This document shows positions 1-7,008 of a DNA stretch of 8,989 bases, piece after piece. This DNA comes from Natronohydrobacter sp. (GTDB taxonomy: Bacteria > Pseudomonadota > Alphaproteobacteria > Rhodobacterales > Rhodobacteraceae), in assembly GCA_007118445.1 (NCBI GenBank), contig SKRP01000338.1:1-8989 (forward strand), in the 5' to 3' direction. Below the pieces are notes generated by a model, which worked only from the letters and a program-made list of their open reading frames with translations, did not search any database and was not told the DNA's origin. The position numbers were made by a program, and so were the translations under genes. The first letter of the stretch is position 1. Each line of letters opens with the position of its first letter.

Positions 1-355
1 CGAATGGACCAAAGACGATGCAGGCAACCGCCTGCCCTGGTATATCGCCCCGCGCGCGGGCGGATTGCTGGTTTTCGCCGGCATCTGGCAGGTCTGGGAA
101 CACGAGGGCAAGCGCCATGTGACCTGCGCGATCGTCACTTGTGCGGCGAATGACGCGATGGCGCAGATCCACCATCGGATGCCTGTCATCCTGCCGTCCG
201 AGGATTGGGCGCTATGGATGGGCGAGGCCGGGCATGGTGCAGCGCGGCTGATGCGTGCTGCGCCCGAGGATGCGCTGGTCTGGCACCGGGTCGATACAAG
301 GGTCAATTCCAATCGGGCCGAAGGGCCGGAGCTGATCGAGCCGCTTGACCCGTAA
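1..355 (+). CDS. SRAP / YedK-HMCES family abasic-site processing protein, 5'-truncated by window edge
   Basis: C-terminal 117 codons of an SOS-response-associated peptidase (SRAP) family protein; the reading frame is open from base 2 and ends with TAA at 353-355. Family knowledge: these proteins crosslink through Cys2 to abasic sites in single-stranded DNA, shielding them from nucleases and error-prone bypass. The fragment begins with Glu-Trp (bases 2-7), matching the conserved Y-E-W motif that carries an active-site Glu. It continues with a P-W-Y-I segment, an F-A-G-I-W strand and the signature I-H-x-R-M-P-V-I-L, whose first His (bases 170-172) corresponds to the catalytic His of YedK. The end shows the usual V-N-S-N-R-A-E-G-P-x-L region. 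About 100 N-terminal residues, including Cys2, lie outside the window, so intactness cannot be judged. Codon use matches the neighbours. It converges on purD. Confidence 0.9.
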   Translation, partial: EWTKDDAGNRLPWYIAPRAGGLLVFAGIWQVWEHEGKRHVTCAIVTCAANDAMAQIHHRMPVILPSEDWALWMGEAGHGAARLMRAAPEDALVWHRVDTRVNSNRAEGPELIEPLDP

Positions 356-378
356 GGTGCGTGCGTGCCGCACGCACC
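356..378. terminator. Perfect GC-rich hairpin between convergent SRAP gene and purD
   Basis: Arm GGTGCGTGCG (356-365), loop TGC (366-368), arm CGCACGCACC (369-378): ten perfect base pairs. It begins right after the SRAP stop codon and lies 5 bp from the purD stop, so it can serve both transcripts as a bidirectional terminator or 3'-end stabiliser. There is no T-tract on either strand, so it is not a classical intrinsic terminator. Similar GTGCGTGC/GCACGCAC hairpins are, as far as I recall, common between genes in Rhodobacterales, so it could also belong to a dispersed REP-like family. Confidence 0.7.
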
Positions 379-383
379 CTACC

Positions 384-1646
384 TCAGAGCGCACGCCAGC
401 CGATATCGCGACGGCAAAACCCTTCGGGCCAGTCAATCTGGTCCACCATGCTGTAAGCGCGCGCCTGCGCCTCGGCCAGCGAGCCCCCCCGCGCCGTGAC
501 ATTCAGCACGCGCCCGCCATTGGCCAGAACACGACCGCCCTCTGCCCGCGTGCCTGCATGAAACACCATATGCGCGCTATCCTCTGGGCAGGCGTCCAGC
601 CCCGTGATTTCGCTGCCCTTCGCATAGTCCCCTGGATAACCCTGCGCCGCCATGACCACGGTCATCGCATGATCATCCGCCCAGTTGACCGCAACCTGAT
701 CCAGCCGCCCTTCGGCGCAGGCCAGCATCAGATCCAGCGCCTGTGCGCCCAGCCGCATCATCAGCACCTGACATTCCGGATCGCCAAAGCGCACATTGTA
801 TTCCACCAGTCGCGGCTGGCCGTCCCGGATCATCAGCCCGGCATAAAGCACCCCCTGATAGGGCATCCCGCGCCGCGCCATCTCGGCCATGGTCGGCCGC
901 ACGATCTGCTCAAGCGCAAGCTGCGCAATCGCATCCGTCAGCACAGGCGCAGGCGAATAAGCCCCCATGCCACCTGTATTCGGCCCGGTATCGCCCTCAC
1001 CGACGCGCTTGTGATCCTGCGCCGTCCCGATGGGCAGGCAGGTTTCGCCATCGACCAGCACGAAGAAGGACGCTTCCTCCCCCTCCATGAACTCCTCGAT
1101 CACGACTTCCGCCCCGGCAGCGCCGAATTCCCCGCCGAACATGGTATCAACGGCCGCAAGCGCCTCGGCTTCCGCCATGGCCACAATCACGCCCTTGCCT
1201 GCTGCCAGCCCATCGGCCTTGACCACGATGGGCGCACCCTGCTCTTGAATATAAGCGCGGGCGGACATGGCATCCGTAAAATGGGCATAACCCGCGGTCG
1301 GGGCACCAACGGCTGCACAGATTTCCTTGGTAAAGGCTTTTGACGCCTCCAGCCGCGCCGCAGCCGCCGAAGGGCCGAAGCAGAAAATCCCGAGATCGCG
1401 CAACCGATCCGCCACCCCTGCCGCCAGGGGCGCTTCCGGGCCGATCACCACAAAATCAATGGCGTTCTCCTCGCAAAACCGCGCCACGGCCCCGCCATTG
1501 CAGATGTCGATATCGGCGCATTCCGCGATCGCCGCCATCCCCGCATTGCCCGGCGCGCAGATCAGCCGGTCGCATTTCGGGTTCTGCAAAATCGCCCAGG
1601 CCAGCGCATGTTCGCGCCCGCCACCACCCAGCACCAGAATATTCAT
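384..1646 (-). CDS. purD: Phosphoribosylamine--glycine ligase (GAR synthetase)
   Basis: 420-residue PurD, the usual length. It catalyses ATP-dependent joining of glycine to 5-phosphoribosylamine, the second step of de novo purine synthesis, in the cytoplasm. Visible features are an N-terminal Rossmann-like start with a G-G-G-G-R-E-H-A motif (residues 7-14), A-P-G-N-A-G (31-36), I-G-P-E-A-P-L (68-74), the ATP-grasp lysine region V-V-K-A-D-G-L-A-A-G-K-G (141-152), D-H-K-R (211-214), T-G-P-N-T-G-G-M-G (220-228) and the metal-binding E-Y-N-V-R-F-G-D-P-E (282-291), which is the PurD signature. The ATG at 1644-1646 is chosen because the protein aligns from its M-N-I-L-V-L start and an AGAGAGGG Shine-Dalgarno lies 6 nt upstream. 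The same frame stays open to 2009, but that extension overlaps xseA and is spurious. It is divergent from xseA; 54 bp separate the start codons. Confidence 0.97.
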   Translation of the reverse strand: MNILVLGGGGREHALAWAILQNPKCDRLICAPGNAGMAAIAECADIDICNGGAVARFCEENAIDFVVIGPEAPLAAGVADRLRDLGIFCFGPSAAAARLEASKAFTKEICAAVGAPTAGYAHFTDAMSARAYIQEQGAPIVVKADGLAAGKGVIVAMAEAEALAAVDTMFGGEFGAAGAEVVIEEFMEGEEASFFVLVDGETCLPIGTAQDHKRVGEGDTGPNTGGMGAYSPAPVLTDAIAQLALEQIVRPTMAEMARRGMPYQGVLYAGLMIRDGQPRLVEYNVRFGDPECQVLMMRLGAQALDLMLACAEGRLDQVAVNWADDHAMTVVMAAQGYPGDYAKGSEITGLDACPEDSAHMVFHAGTRAEGGRVLANGGRVLNVTARGGSLAEAQARAYSMVDQIDWPEGFCRRDIGWRAL

Positions 1647-1700
1647 CGCCCGCCCTCTCTTGGCCTTCTCGCGCTCGCGTTCTAGGGTGGCCGCGCGCCC
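1647..1700. promoter_or_regulatory. Compact divergent purD/xseA intergenic region
   Basis: Only 54 bp separate the two start codons. On the purD side, AGAGAGGG (complement of 1653-1660) is a convincing ribosome binding site. On the xseA side, the best candidate is AGGGTGG (about 1684-1690), roughly 10 nt from the ATG. I see no clear -35/-10 pair or operator palindrome. With so little room, the two promoters must overlap each other or lie partly inside the opposing coding sequences, or the transcripts must be nearly leaderless. Confidence 0.45.
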
Positions 1701-3131
1701 ATGACAAGCCGGAGCCTGCCCTTGGACCTGATCGACGAACCTGCCAGCAACACGCCGGAATTTTCCGTCTCCGAAATCTCGGGCGCGGTGAAACGCGTGC
1801 TCGAGGGCGAATTCGGGCGTGTCCGCGTGCGCGGCGAGGTCGGGCGCGTGGTGGTGGCGCGCACAGGCCATATGTATTTCGACCTGAAAGACGCGCGCGC
1901 TGTGATCGCTTCGGTCAGTTGGAAGGGGCAAGTCGCGCGGATGCAGGTCAAGCCCGAAGAGGGGATGGAGGTCATCGCCACAGGCCGCCTGACCACTTTC
2001 GCGCCGCAATCAAAATACCAGCTGCAAGTCGAAAGCATCGAACCCGCAGGCGCAGGCGCGCTGATGGCCATGCTGGAACGGCGCAAGGCGGCACTTGCCG
2101 CCGAAGGGTTGTTCGCGGCTGATCGCAAACGCCGCTTGCCCAATCTGCCGCGCGTGATCGGGGTCGTGACGTCACCACAAGGGGCTGTGATCCGCGACAT
2201 CCTGCATCGGCTGCAGGACCGGTTCGGCGTGCATGTGCTGCTCTGGCCCGTGGCCGTGCAGGGGCAGGCCTGCGCACCCGAAATCGCGCGCGCAATTGCA
2301 GGATTCAACGCCCTGCCTGCAGGCGGCGCGATCCCGCGTCCCGATCTCCTGATCGTCGCGCGCGGCGGCGGCTCGATCGAGGATCTGTGGGGCTTCAACG
2401 AGGAACTCGTGGTGCGCGCAGCTGCAGCAAGCACCATCCCGCTGATCTCGGCCGTGGGCCATGAAACCGACACCACACTCATCGATTTCGCCGCCGACCA
2501 GCGCGCGCCCACCCCTACCGCAGCCGCCGAAATCGCTGTTCCGGTCCATGCGGATCTTCTGGCCCATGTCACCACGCTCGACGCGCGGCTGACCCGCGCT
2601 GCGGCACATTCGGTCAGCCAGCGCCGTCAACGCCTGTCGGATCTGTCGCGCGCCCTGCCCCGCGCCGAGTCCCTGCTCGCCCCGGCCATCCAGCGCCTTG
2701 ATCAATGGGCCGAACGCTTTCCCGGCAGCCTGCGCGCGCTTATCACGGCCAAGCGGCAGGAATTGCGGTCCACCGCCGCCGGGCTGCGCCCTGCGACCAT
2801 ATCGCGCGAAATCGCCAAGGCAAGCGAGCGCCTGAACGAGCGCGACTCGCGCGCGACACGGGCGATAACCGCAGCGCTTGACCGCCATCAGACACGGCTT
2901 GCCGCATTGGAACGCCTGCGCCAGTCGCTTGGCTATCCCGCCACCCTGGCGCGCGGCTATGCCGTGATACGCGATGCCGATGGCACCCCCCTGACCAGCG
3001 CAAAATCCGCAGCCACGGCACAGACCCTGGCCATAGAATTCAGCGATGGACAGATCCGCGCTGTACCACAGAAAACACCAAAGCCCACAAAGGCCAGGCC
3101 ACAAGCGCCCGATCAGGGCAGCCTGTTCTGA
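1701..3131 (+). CDS. xseA: Exodeoxyribonuclease VII large subunit
   Basis: 476-residue XseA, slightly longer than the E. coli protein of about 456. With several copies of the small subunit XseB (not in this window) it forms exonuclease VII, which degrades single-stranded DNA from either end in repair and recombination. Domains: an N-terminal OB-fold ssDNA-binding part (about 21-115, with G-H-M-Y-F-D-L-K-D at 56-64), then the catalytic domain (about 140-330), then a long helical region rich in Arg, Ala and Leu (about 285-430) that in this family binds XseB. Signature catalytic motifs are V-T-S-P-x-G-A-V-I-R-D (156-166), R-G-G-G-S-I-E-D-L-W (221-230), G-H-E-T-D (253-257) and A-P-T-P-T-A-A-A-E (269-277). 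The C-terminal tail (about 450-476) is Lys/Pro-rich and probably disordered. The start is the first ATG that gives the family N-terminus. It is divergent from purD and convergent with the aminotransferase. Confidence 0.97.
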   Translation: MTSRSLPLDLIDEPASNTPEFSVSEISGAVKRVLEGEFGRVRVRGEVGRVVVARTGHMYFDLKDARAVIASVSWKGQVARMQVKPEEGMEVIATGRLTTFAPQSKYQLQVESIEPAGAGALMAMLERRKAALAAEGLFAADRKRRLPNLPRVIGVVTSPQGAVIRDILHRLQDRFGVHVLLWPVAVQGQACAPEIARAIAGFNALPAGGAIPRPDLLIVARGGGSIEDLWGFNEELVVRAAAASTIPLISAVGHETDTTLIDFAADQRAPTPTAAAEIAVPVHADLLAHVTTLDARLTRAAAHSVSQRRQRLSDLSRALPRAESLLAPAIQRLDQWAERFPGSLRALITAKRQELRSTAAGLRPATISREIAKASERLNERDSRATRAITAALDRHQTRLAALERLRQSLGYPATLARGYAVIRDADGTPLTSAKSAATAQTLAIEFSDGQIRAVPQKTPKPTKARPQAPDQGSLF

Positions 3132-3160
3132 TCTTCATCTTGCCGTCAATACTCCGGGGT

Positions 3161-3177
3161 CCGGGGCAGAGCCCCGG
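3161..3177. terminator. GC-rich hairpin between convergent xseA and aminotransferase gene
   Basis: CCGGGGC (3161-3167), loop AGA (3168-3170), GCCCCGG (3171-3177), seven perfect GC pairs. It sits 29 bp after the xseA stop and 9 bp beyond the stop of the opposing aminotransferase gene, in a 55-bp convergent spacer. There is no T-run. Location suggests a shared bidirectional terminator or RNA 3'-end protector. The surrounding block (about 3150-3180, ACTCCGGGGTCCGGGGCAGA onward) resembles a spacer sequence I recall recurring in Rhodobacterales genomes, which suggests a dispersed terminator-type repeat. Confidence 0.65.
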
Positions 3178-3186
3178 CGCTCTCAT

Positions 3187-4365
3187 TTACCGCGTGACGC
3201 TGGCAATCGCGCGGGCGCAAGCTTCAATATTACGCGCCGACAGCCCCGCCACATTCGCCCGCCCGTCATCAAGCAGATAGACCCCATGCTCGGCACGCAG
3301 GCGCTGCACCGCGTCCAGCGACAGCGGCAGCAGCGAGAACATCCCCTGTTCCGCTCCAGCCCCGGCAAAGCGATCCGACCCGGTCTCCCTGCGCAGAGCC
3401 TCGGCCAATGCGCCCCGGTTGGCCTGCACGCGGTTGCGCATAGCGTCCAGCTCATTCTGCCATTGATGCCGCAGCGCCACATCCCCCAGAATCGTGCTGA
3501 CCACCCGCGCGCCATGATCCGGCGGAAAGGCGAAATTCTGGCGGTTCAGCCCGGCCAGAACAGCAGCGAGCGTGTCGCGCTGCGCTGCATCCACAATCGC
3601 CATCGCGATCCCCACGCGCTCGCGATAGAGGCCGAAATTCTTCGAGCAGCTCGCCGCCACCAGCACTTCAGGCAAACGCGCGGCCAGATGGCGCAGCCCG
3701 CCTGCATCTGCGTCCAGCCCTTCGCCGAAGCCCTGATAGGCCATATCGACAAAAGGCACCGCCCCGCGCCGCGCCAGAAGCGCACCCAGCTCGGCCCAGT
3801 CCTGCAGCGCCAGATCAACACCAGTCGGGTTGTGGCAGCAGCCATGCAGCAACACCACATCGCCCGCCGCAACCTGTTCCAGATCTGCAAACAGCCCCGG
3901 CTGATCCAGCCCGCCTTCGGGGGCCAGATAGCGATAGGGGCGCGATTGCAGCCCGGCAGCCGCGATCAGCGGCAGATGGTTCGGCCAGGTCTGGGCGCTG
4001 ACCCAGATCACCGAATCGGGCCGGGTCTTGCGGATCAGCTCGCAGATCTGGCGTACAGCCGCCGTCCCGCCCGGTGTGCCGACAGCTGCCACGCGGCTTG
4101 AGGCGACAGCCCCGCCCAGAAGCAGCTTTTCCATCGCACTCAGAAATCCGGCATCACCCGCCAGCGACAGGTAGCTCTTGCTGTCCTGTTCGGCGACGAT
4201 CCGTGTCTCAGCGGCCTTGACCGCCGCCATGACGGGCGTGCGGCCGTCCTCGTCGCGGTAGACGCCGACGCCAAGGTCAATCTTGTCCGGGCGGGCATCG
4301 GCCGCGAAAGCCTGCATCAGCGCGATGATCGCATCGGGTTTCGGGGCCTGGAGCGTCTCGAACAT
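3187..4365 (-). CDS. tyrB: Aromatic amino acid / aspartate-type aminotransferase (class I, PLP-dependent)
   Basis: 392-residue fold-type I aminotransferase. It transfers amino groups between aromatic or acidic amino acids and 2-oxoglutarate using PLP, in the cytosol. Active-site residues seen by alignment with E. coli AspC: Trp127 in T-W-P-N-H (PLP stacking), Asn179 in N-P-T-G, Asp207 and Tyr210 in D-M-A-Y-Q-G-F, Schiff-base Lys242 in S-C-S-K-N-F-G-L-Y, Arg275 in L-N-R-Q-N (counterpart of the dicarboxylate-binding Arg292*) and Arg369 in D-G-R-A-N-V-A-G-L (substrate alpha-carboxylate). The segments L-L-H-G-C-C-H-N-P-T-G and F-P-P-D-H-G-A-R match my memory of the Paracoccus denitrificans aromatic aminotransferase, hence tyrB rather than aspC; substrate preference is not proven. 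The ATG at 4363-4365 is preferred over an in-frame TTG at 4384-4386 that would overlap the upstream gene. It is last in the sseA-GNAT-tyrB operon, 7 nt after the GNAT stop. Confidence 0.9.
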   Translation of the reverse strand: MFETLQAPKPDAIIALMQAFAADARPDKIDLGVGVYRDEDGRTPVMAAVKAAETRIVAEQDSKSYLSLAGDAGFLSAMEKLLLGGAVASSRVAAVGTPGGTAAVRQICELIRKTRPDSVIWVSAQTWPNHLPLIAAAGLQSRPYRYLAPEGGLDQPGLFADLEQVAAGDVVLLHGCCHNPTGVDLALQDWAELGALLARRGAVPFVDMAYQGFGEGLDADAGGLRHLAARLPEVLVAASCSKNFGLYRERVGIAMAIVDAAQRDTLAAVLAGLNRQNFAFPPDHGARVVSTILGDVALRHQWQNELDAMRNRVQANRGALAEALRRETGSDRFAGAGAEQGMFSLLPLSLDAVQRLRAEHGVYLLDDGRANVAGLSARNIEACARAIASVTR

Positions 4366-4372
4366 GCGTTGG

Positions 4373-4933
4373 TCAGCTTTCTGCAAGGGTCCAGTCGCGG
4401 GTCAACAGGCGCTTGCGCGTTTCCTGCCGGACCAGAGTGAAGCCCTGTTTCTGATATTGGATCAGCGCGCGCGGATGATCGAGCGTGCAGGTATTGACCC
4501 GCAGGCAGGACAACCCTTCGCGTGCCCAGGCAGTCAGGATTGCGGTGCGCAGCATCCATGACCCGAACCCGCGTCCGACCAAGCCCGGCACCAGCCCGAA
4601 ATAGGCCAGATCGCAGCTCTCATCGGCCCGCGCATCCAGCACGAAGAATCCGCGCGGCCAGCCATGGTCGATCAGCGAATAAAGCGCCACATCCGGGTTG
4701 GCCAGCCACTCGGCGATATCACCCTCTTCGGTGTCGTGCAGATCGGTCCAGGCGTAGTCGCGCCCGACCGCATCATAGAGCGCGCGGAAATACCATGCAG
4801 GCGGCTTTTCGGCCTTCAGCAGCGCCCCGGTCATGCCTGCAGGGGTCACTGGCCACCCATAAGAGGGCCGGGCGGTCATCTCGAGAAATGTGACTGTATA
4901 CTCGACCGTGTCGCCGGCGCGATATGTTGTCAT
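4373..4933 (-). CDS. GNAT family N-acetyltransferase, substrate unknown
   Basis: 186-residue single-domain GCN5-related N-acetyltransferase. The C-terminal half carries the fold's signatures: a strand ending Y-F-G-L-V-P (111-116), the acetyl-CoA pyrophosphate loop G-R-G-F-G-S (120-125) followed by the W-M-L-R-T-A helix, and N-T-C-T-L-D-H-P-R-A-L-x-x-Y-x-K-x-G-F (147-165), which is motif B with the usual Tyr. The N-terminal half (R-P-S-Y-G-W-P and W-Y-F-R-A-L-Y-D-x-V-G) is the substrate side and I cannot assign it a substrate; the overall pattern resembles small GNATs common in alphaproteobacteria. The start is set by an ATGA overlap with the sseA stop (ATG at 4931-4933), implying translational coupling. 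Upstream in-frame starts reach 4978 but lie within sseA. It lies between two enzymes that could act in cysteine sulfur metabolism, so a related small-molecule or protein target is possible but unproven. Confidence 0.88.
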   Translation of the reverse strand: MTTYRAGDTVEYTVTFLEMTARPSYGWPVTPAGMTGALLKAEKPPAWYFRALYDAVGRDYAWTDLHDTEEGDIAEWLANPDVALYSLIDHGWPRGFFVLDARADESCDLAYFGLVPGLVGRGFGSWMLRTAILTAWAREGLSCLRVNTCTLDHPRALIQYQKQGFTLVRQETRKRLLTRDWTLAES

Positions 4934-5775
4934 CCGGTTTCGACCTTCAGATCCGGGAACTGGCCCCATTCGGCCCATGACCCGTCATAAAGCGCATGTG
5001 CCCGATGCCCGAGGATTTCCAGCCCCAGACTGAGCACCGCCGCCGTAACACCCGATCCGCAGGTCGTGATCACCTGACGCTCCAGATCGACGCCCGCGCC
5101 CTCAAAGGCCGCGCGCAGATCATCGCCGCGTTTCATCGTGCCGTCTGCGTTCAGAAGCTGGGTGAAGGGCAGGTTCAGCGCACCCGGCATATGGCCCGCG
5201 CGCATGCCCTCGCGCGGCTCGGGCGTGTCGCCGCGAAACCGCTCGGCGGGGCGCGCATCGACAATCTGCCAGTCGCGCAATTTCACTGCGGCGGCGACCT
5301 GGCTCACATCCTTGACCAGATGGTTCTGACGCTGGACCGTGATATGCCGCTCGCGTAACATCGGGGCCATATCCTCGACCGCGCGCCCCTCGGCCTGCCA
5401 TTTCGGAAAGCCCCCGTCCAGCACGGCCACATCCGTCTTGCCCATCAGCCGGAACAGCCACCAGACGCGGGCGGCCGAAAACAGCCCCATCCCGTCATAA
5501 ACCACCACCTGATGCCCGTCACCCACCCCCATCGCGCGCATCCGCGACATGAATTTCTCGACCGGGGGGGCCATATGCGGCAGGGCCGAGCGGGTGTCGC
5601 TGATCTCGTCAATATCGAAGTAACGCGCGCCGGGGATATGGCCTGCCTCATATTCGGCCCGCCCGTCGCGGCCCATTTGCGGCAGATACCAGCTTGCATC
5701 GAGAATACGCAGATCCGGGTCGTTCAGATGCTGGTCCAGCCAGTCTGTCGATACCAGGGTTTTCGGATCGTCCAT
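4930..5775 (-). CDS. sseA: 3-mercaptopyruvate sulfurtransferase (two-domain rhodanese)
   Basis: 281 residues, the normal length for a two-domain MST (E. coli SseA is the same size). It moves sulfur from 3-mercaptopyruvate to thiol acceptors or cyanide through a persulfide on the active-site Cys. The N-terminal rhodanese domain (about 5-130) has G-H-I-P-G-A-R-Y-F-D (45-54) but no catalytic Cys, as expected. The C-terminal domain (about 160-275) has V-D-A-R-P-A-E-R-F-R-G (172-182), P-E-P-R (185-188), G-H-M-P-G-A-x-N (194-201) and the active loop C-G-S-G-V-T-A with Cys239. C-G-S-G-V-T is diagnostic of mercaptopyruvate rather than thiosulfate sulfurtransferases. Start ATG at 5773-5775 has AAGGGG (complement of 5782-5787) 6 nt upstream. 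The frame stays open to 6468 but that part is antisense to zapE. First gene of a three-gene operon; its TGA overlaps the GNAT start. Confidence 0.95.
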   Translation of the reverse strand: MDDPKTLVSTDWLDQHLNDPDLRILDASWYLPQMGRDGRAEYEAGHIPGARYFDIDEISDTRSALPHMAPPVEKFMSRMRAMGVGDGHQVVVYDGMGLFSAARVWWLFRLMGKTDVAVLDGGFPKWQAEGRAVEDMAPMLRERHITVQRQNHLVKDVSQVAAAVKLRDWQIVDARPAERFRGDTPEPREGMRAGHMPGALNLPFTQLLNADGTMKRGDDLRAAFEGAGVDLERQVITTCGSGVTAAVLSLGLEILGHRAHALYDGSWAEWGQFPDLKVETG

Positions 5776-5886
5776 CAGACACCCCTTGTTCTGAAACCAG
5801 GTTCTACCCCTAAAGATGCAAGCGCGGCCTGACAAGACAGCAGGCAGGGCTTTCGCCGCTGCAGGCTTTGTCGTAATCAGCAGCAC
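5776..5886. promoter_or_regulatory. Divergent sseA/zapE intergenic region
   Basis: 111 bp between divergent start codons, the only available site for both promoters. The minus-strand side holds the sseA Shine-Dalgarno (complement of 5782-5787) and, further up, a TTGTCA hexamer (complement of 5831-5836) that could be a -35, though the hexamer 17 bp downstream (TAGGGG) is a poor -10. For zapE no good Shine-Dalgarno is visible in the 15 nt before its ATG. No operator palindrome was seen. Promoter placement is inference. Confidence 0.4.
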
Positions 5887-6966
5887 ATGAGTCTGATCCA
5901 AGCCTATGATCACCTTGTCGAGACCGGCGCGCTGCGCCCCGATGCCGCCCAGCGCGGGGCGATGCGGCTTTTTGACCCGATTCTCGCCTATCTGGCGAAA
6001 CCTGCCCCCAAAGCCAGCGGGCTGCGCGGGCTGTTGGGGCGCAAGAAGCCCGAACCGCCGCCCTGCCTGTATCTCTGGGGCGGGGTCGGGCGCGGCAAAT
6101 CCATGCTGATGGATCTGTTTGTCGCCCATGCCGGTAATGTGCCCAAACGCCGGGTGCATTTCCACGCCTTCATGCAGGAAATTCATGCCGGGCTGCACGC
6201 CGCACGCCAGCGCGGGATCGAGGATGCGCTGGCCCCTGTCGCCGACAAGGTGGCCGCCGATGTCCGCCTGCTGGCCTTTGACGAGATGCAGATCACCGAT
6301 ATCACCGATGCGATGCTGGTGGGTCGGCTGTTCGAGCGGTTGATGGCGGCGGGGGTGGCGATTGTCACCACCTCGAACCGGGTGCCGGATGATCTGTACA
6401 AGGACGGGCTGAACCGCGCGCTGTTCCTGCCCTTCATCGAGATGATCAAGGCCCGGATGGTGGTGCATGAGCTGGTGTCAGAGACCGATTACCGCCAGCA
6501 GCGTCTGGCAGGCGCGCAGGTCTATTTCACCCCTGCAGGCGCTCAGGCACGGGCCGAAATGGCGCGGATCTGGGATGAACTGACCGGTCATGATCCGGGC
6601 ACGCCCCTGCGCCTGCAGATGAAGGGCCGCGAAATCGTGGTGCCGAAAGCGCATAACGGGGTCGGGCGCGCGACATTCTGGGAGCTCTGCGGGCAGCCGC
6701 TGGGGCCAGGGGATTATCTGGCCATCGCGCAGGCGCTGCGGGTGCTGATGCTTGATGACATCCCCTATCTGTCCGCCAGCAACTATAACGAGGCCAAGCG
6801 TTTCGTCACCCTGATCGACGCGCTTTATGAAGCGCGGGTGCGGCTGATCGCCTCGGCCGTGGCAGAGCCTGAGCGGCTTTACACCGAAGGCGCGGGATCG
6901 TTTGAATTCGAACGCACGGCCAGCCGGTTGCGCGAAATGCAGGGTGCCGATTGGGGTGCAGAATAG
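5887..6966 (+). CDS. zapE: Cell division protein ZapE / AFG1-family ATPase
   Basis: 359-residue AFG1/LACE1-like AAA-type ATPase. In E. coli, ZapE associates with FtsZ and influences Z-ring stability; mitochondrial homologues aid turnover of respiratory-chain proteins. Visible: Walker A G-G-V-G-R-G-K-S (65-72) preceded by L-Y-L-W, the family H-F-H-A-F-M strand (91-96), Walker B L-L-A-F-D-E-M-Q-I-T-D (128-138), sensor-1-like T-T-S-N-R-x-P-D-D-L-Y (161-171) and R-A-L-F-L-P-F-I (177-184), whose Arg fits an arginine-finger position. Length is typical. The ATG is chosen because the M-S-L-I-Q-A-Y start fits the family, but its Shine-Dalgarno is weak. It is divergent from sseA; the next gene on the same strand is btuB after a 402-bp leader, so it is probably monocistronic. 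I saw no convincing terminator after its TAG. Confidence 0.93.
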   Translation: MSLIQAYDHLVETGALRPDAAQRGAMRLFDPILAYLAKPAPKASGLRGLLGRKKPEPPPCLYLWGGVGRGKSMLMDLFVAHAGNVPKRRVHFHAFMQEIHAGLHAARQRGIEDALAPVADKVAADVRLLAFDEMQITDITDAMLVGRLFERLMAAGVAIVTTSNRVPDDLYKDGLNRALFLPFIEMIKARMVVHELVSETDYRQQRLAGAQVYFTPAGAQARAEMARIWDELTGHDPGTPLRLQMKGREIVVPKAHNGVGRATFWELCGQPLGPGDYLAIAQALRVLMLDDIPYLSASNYNEAKRFVTLIDALYEARVRLIASAVAEPERLYTEGAGSFEFERTASRLREMQGADWGAE

Positions 6967-7008
6967 GCACATCTGCCGCAAGATTGCCGGGCGGTGTCGC
7001 AAAGATGG

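Noticed and set aside
345..1343. 332-codon plus-strand open frame opposite purD
   Set aside because: Composition (many His, Arg, Pro) is typical of an antisense shadow in high-GC DNA; no recognisable domain, and purD is unambiguous on the other strand.
1647..2009. N-terminal extension of the purD frame by about 121 codons
   Set aside because: It runs antisense through xseA, has no PurD family similarity, and the ATG at 1646 has a good ribosome site and the exact family N-terminus.
2172..3104. 310-codon minus-strand open frame opposite xseA
   Set aside because: Cys/Gly/Arg-rich shadow frame without motifs; xseA is certain on the plus strand.
3046..4101. 351-codon plus-strand open frame across the xseA end and the aminotransferase gene
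   Set aside because: It crosses the end of xseA, a terminator hairpin and an antisense gene, with a His/Gln/Arg-biased composition; no domain recognised.
4366..4386. TTG start at 4384-4386 for the aminotransferase gene
   Set aside because: It would add seven residues with no family similarity and overlap the GNAT gene; the ATG at 4365 gives the expected M-F-E-T-L start.
5776..6468. N-terminal extension of the sseA frame by about 231 codons
   Set aside because: It is antisense to zapE, rich in His/Gln/Pro as expected for a shadow frame, and sseA has a proper start with Shine-Dalgarno at 5775.
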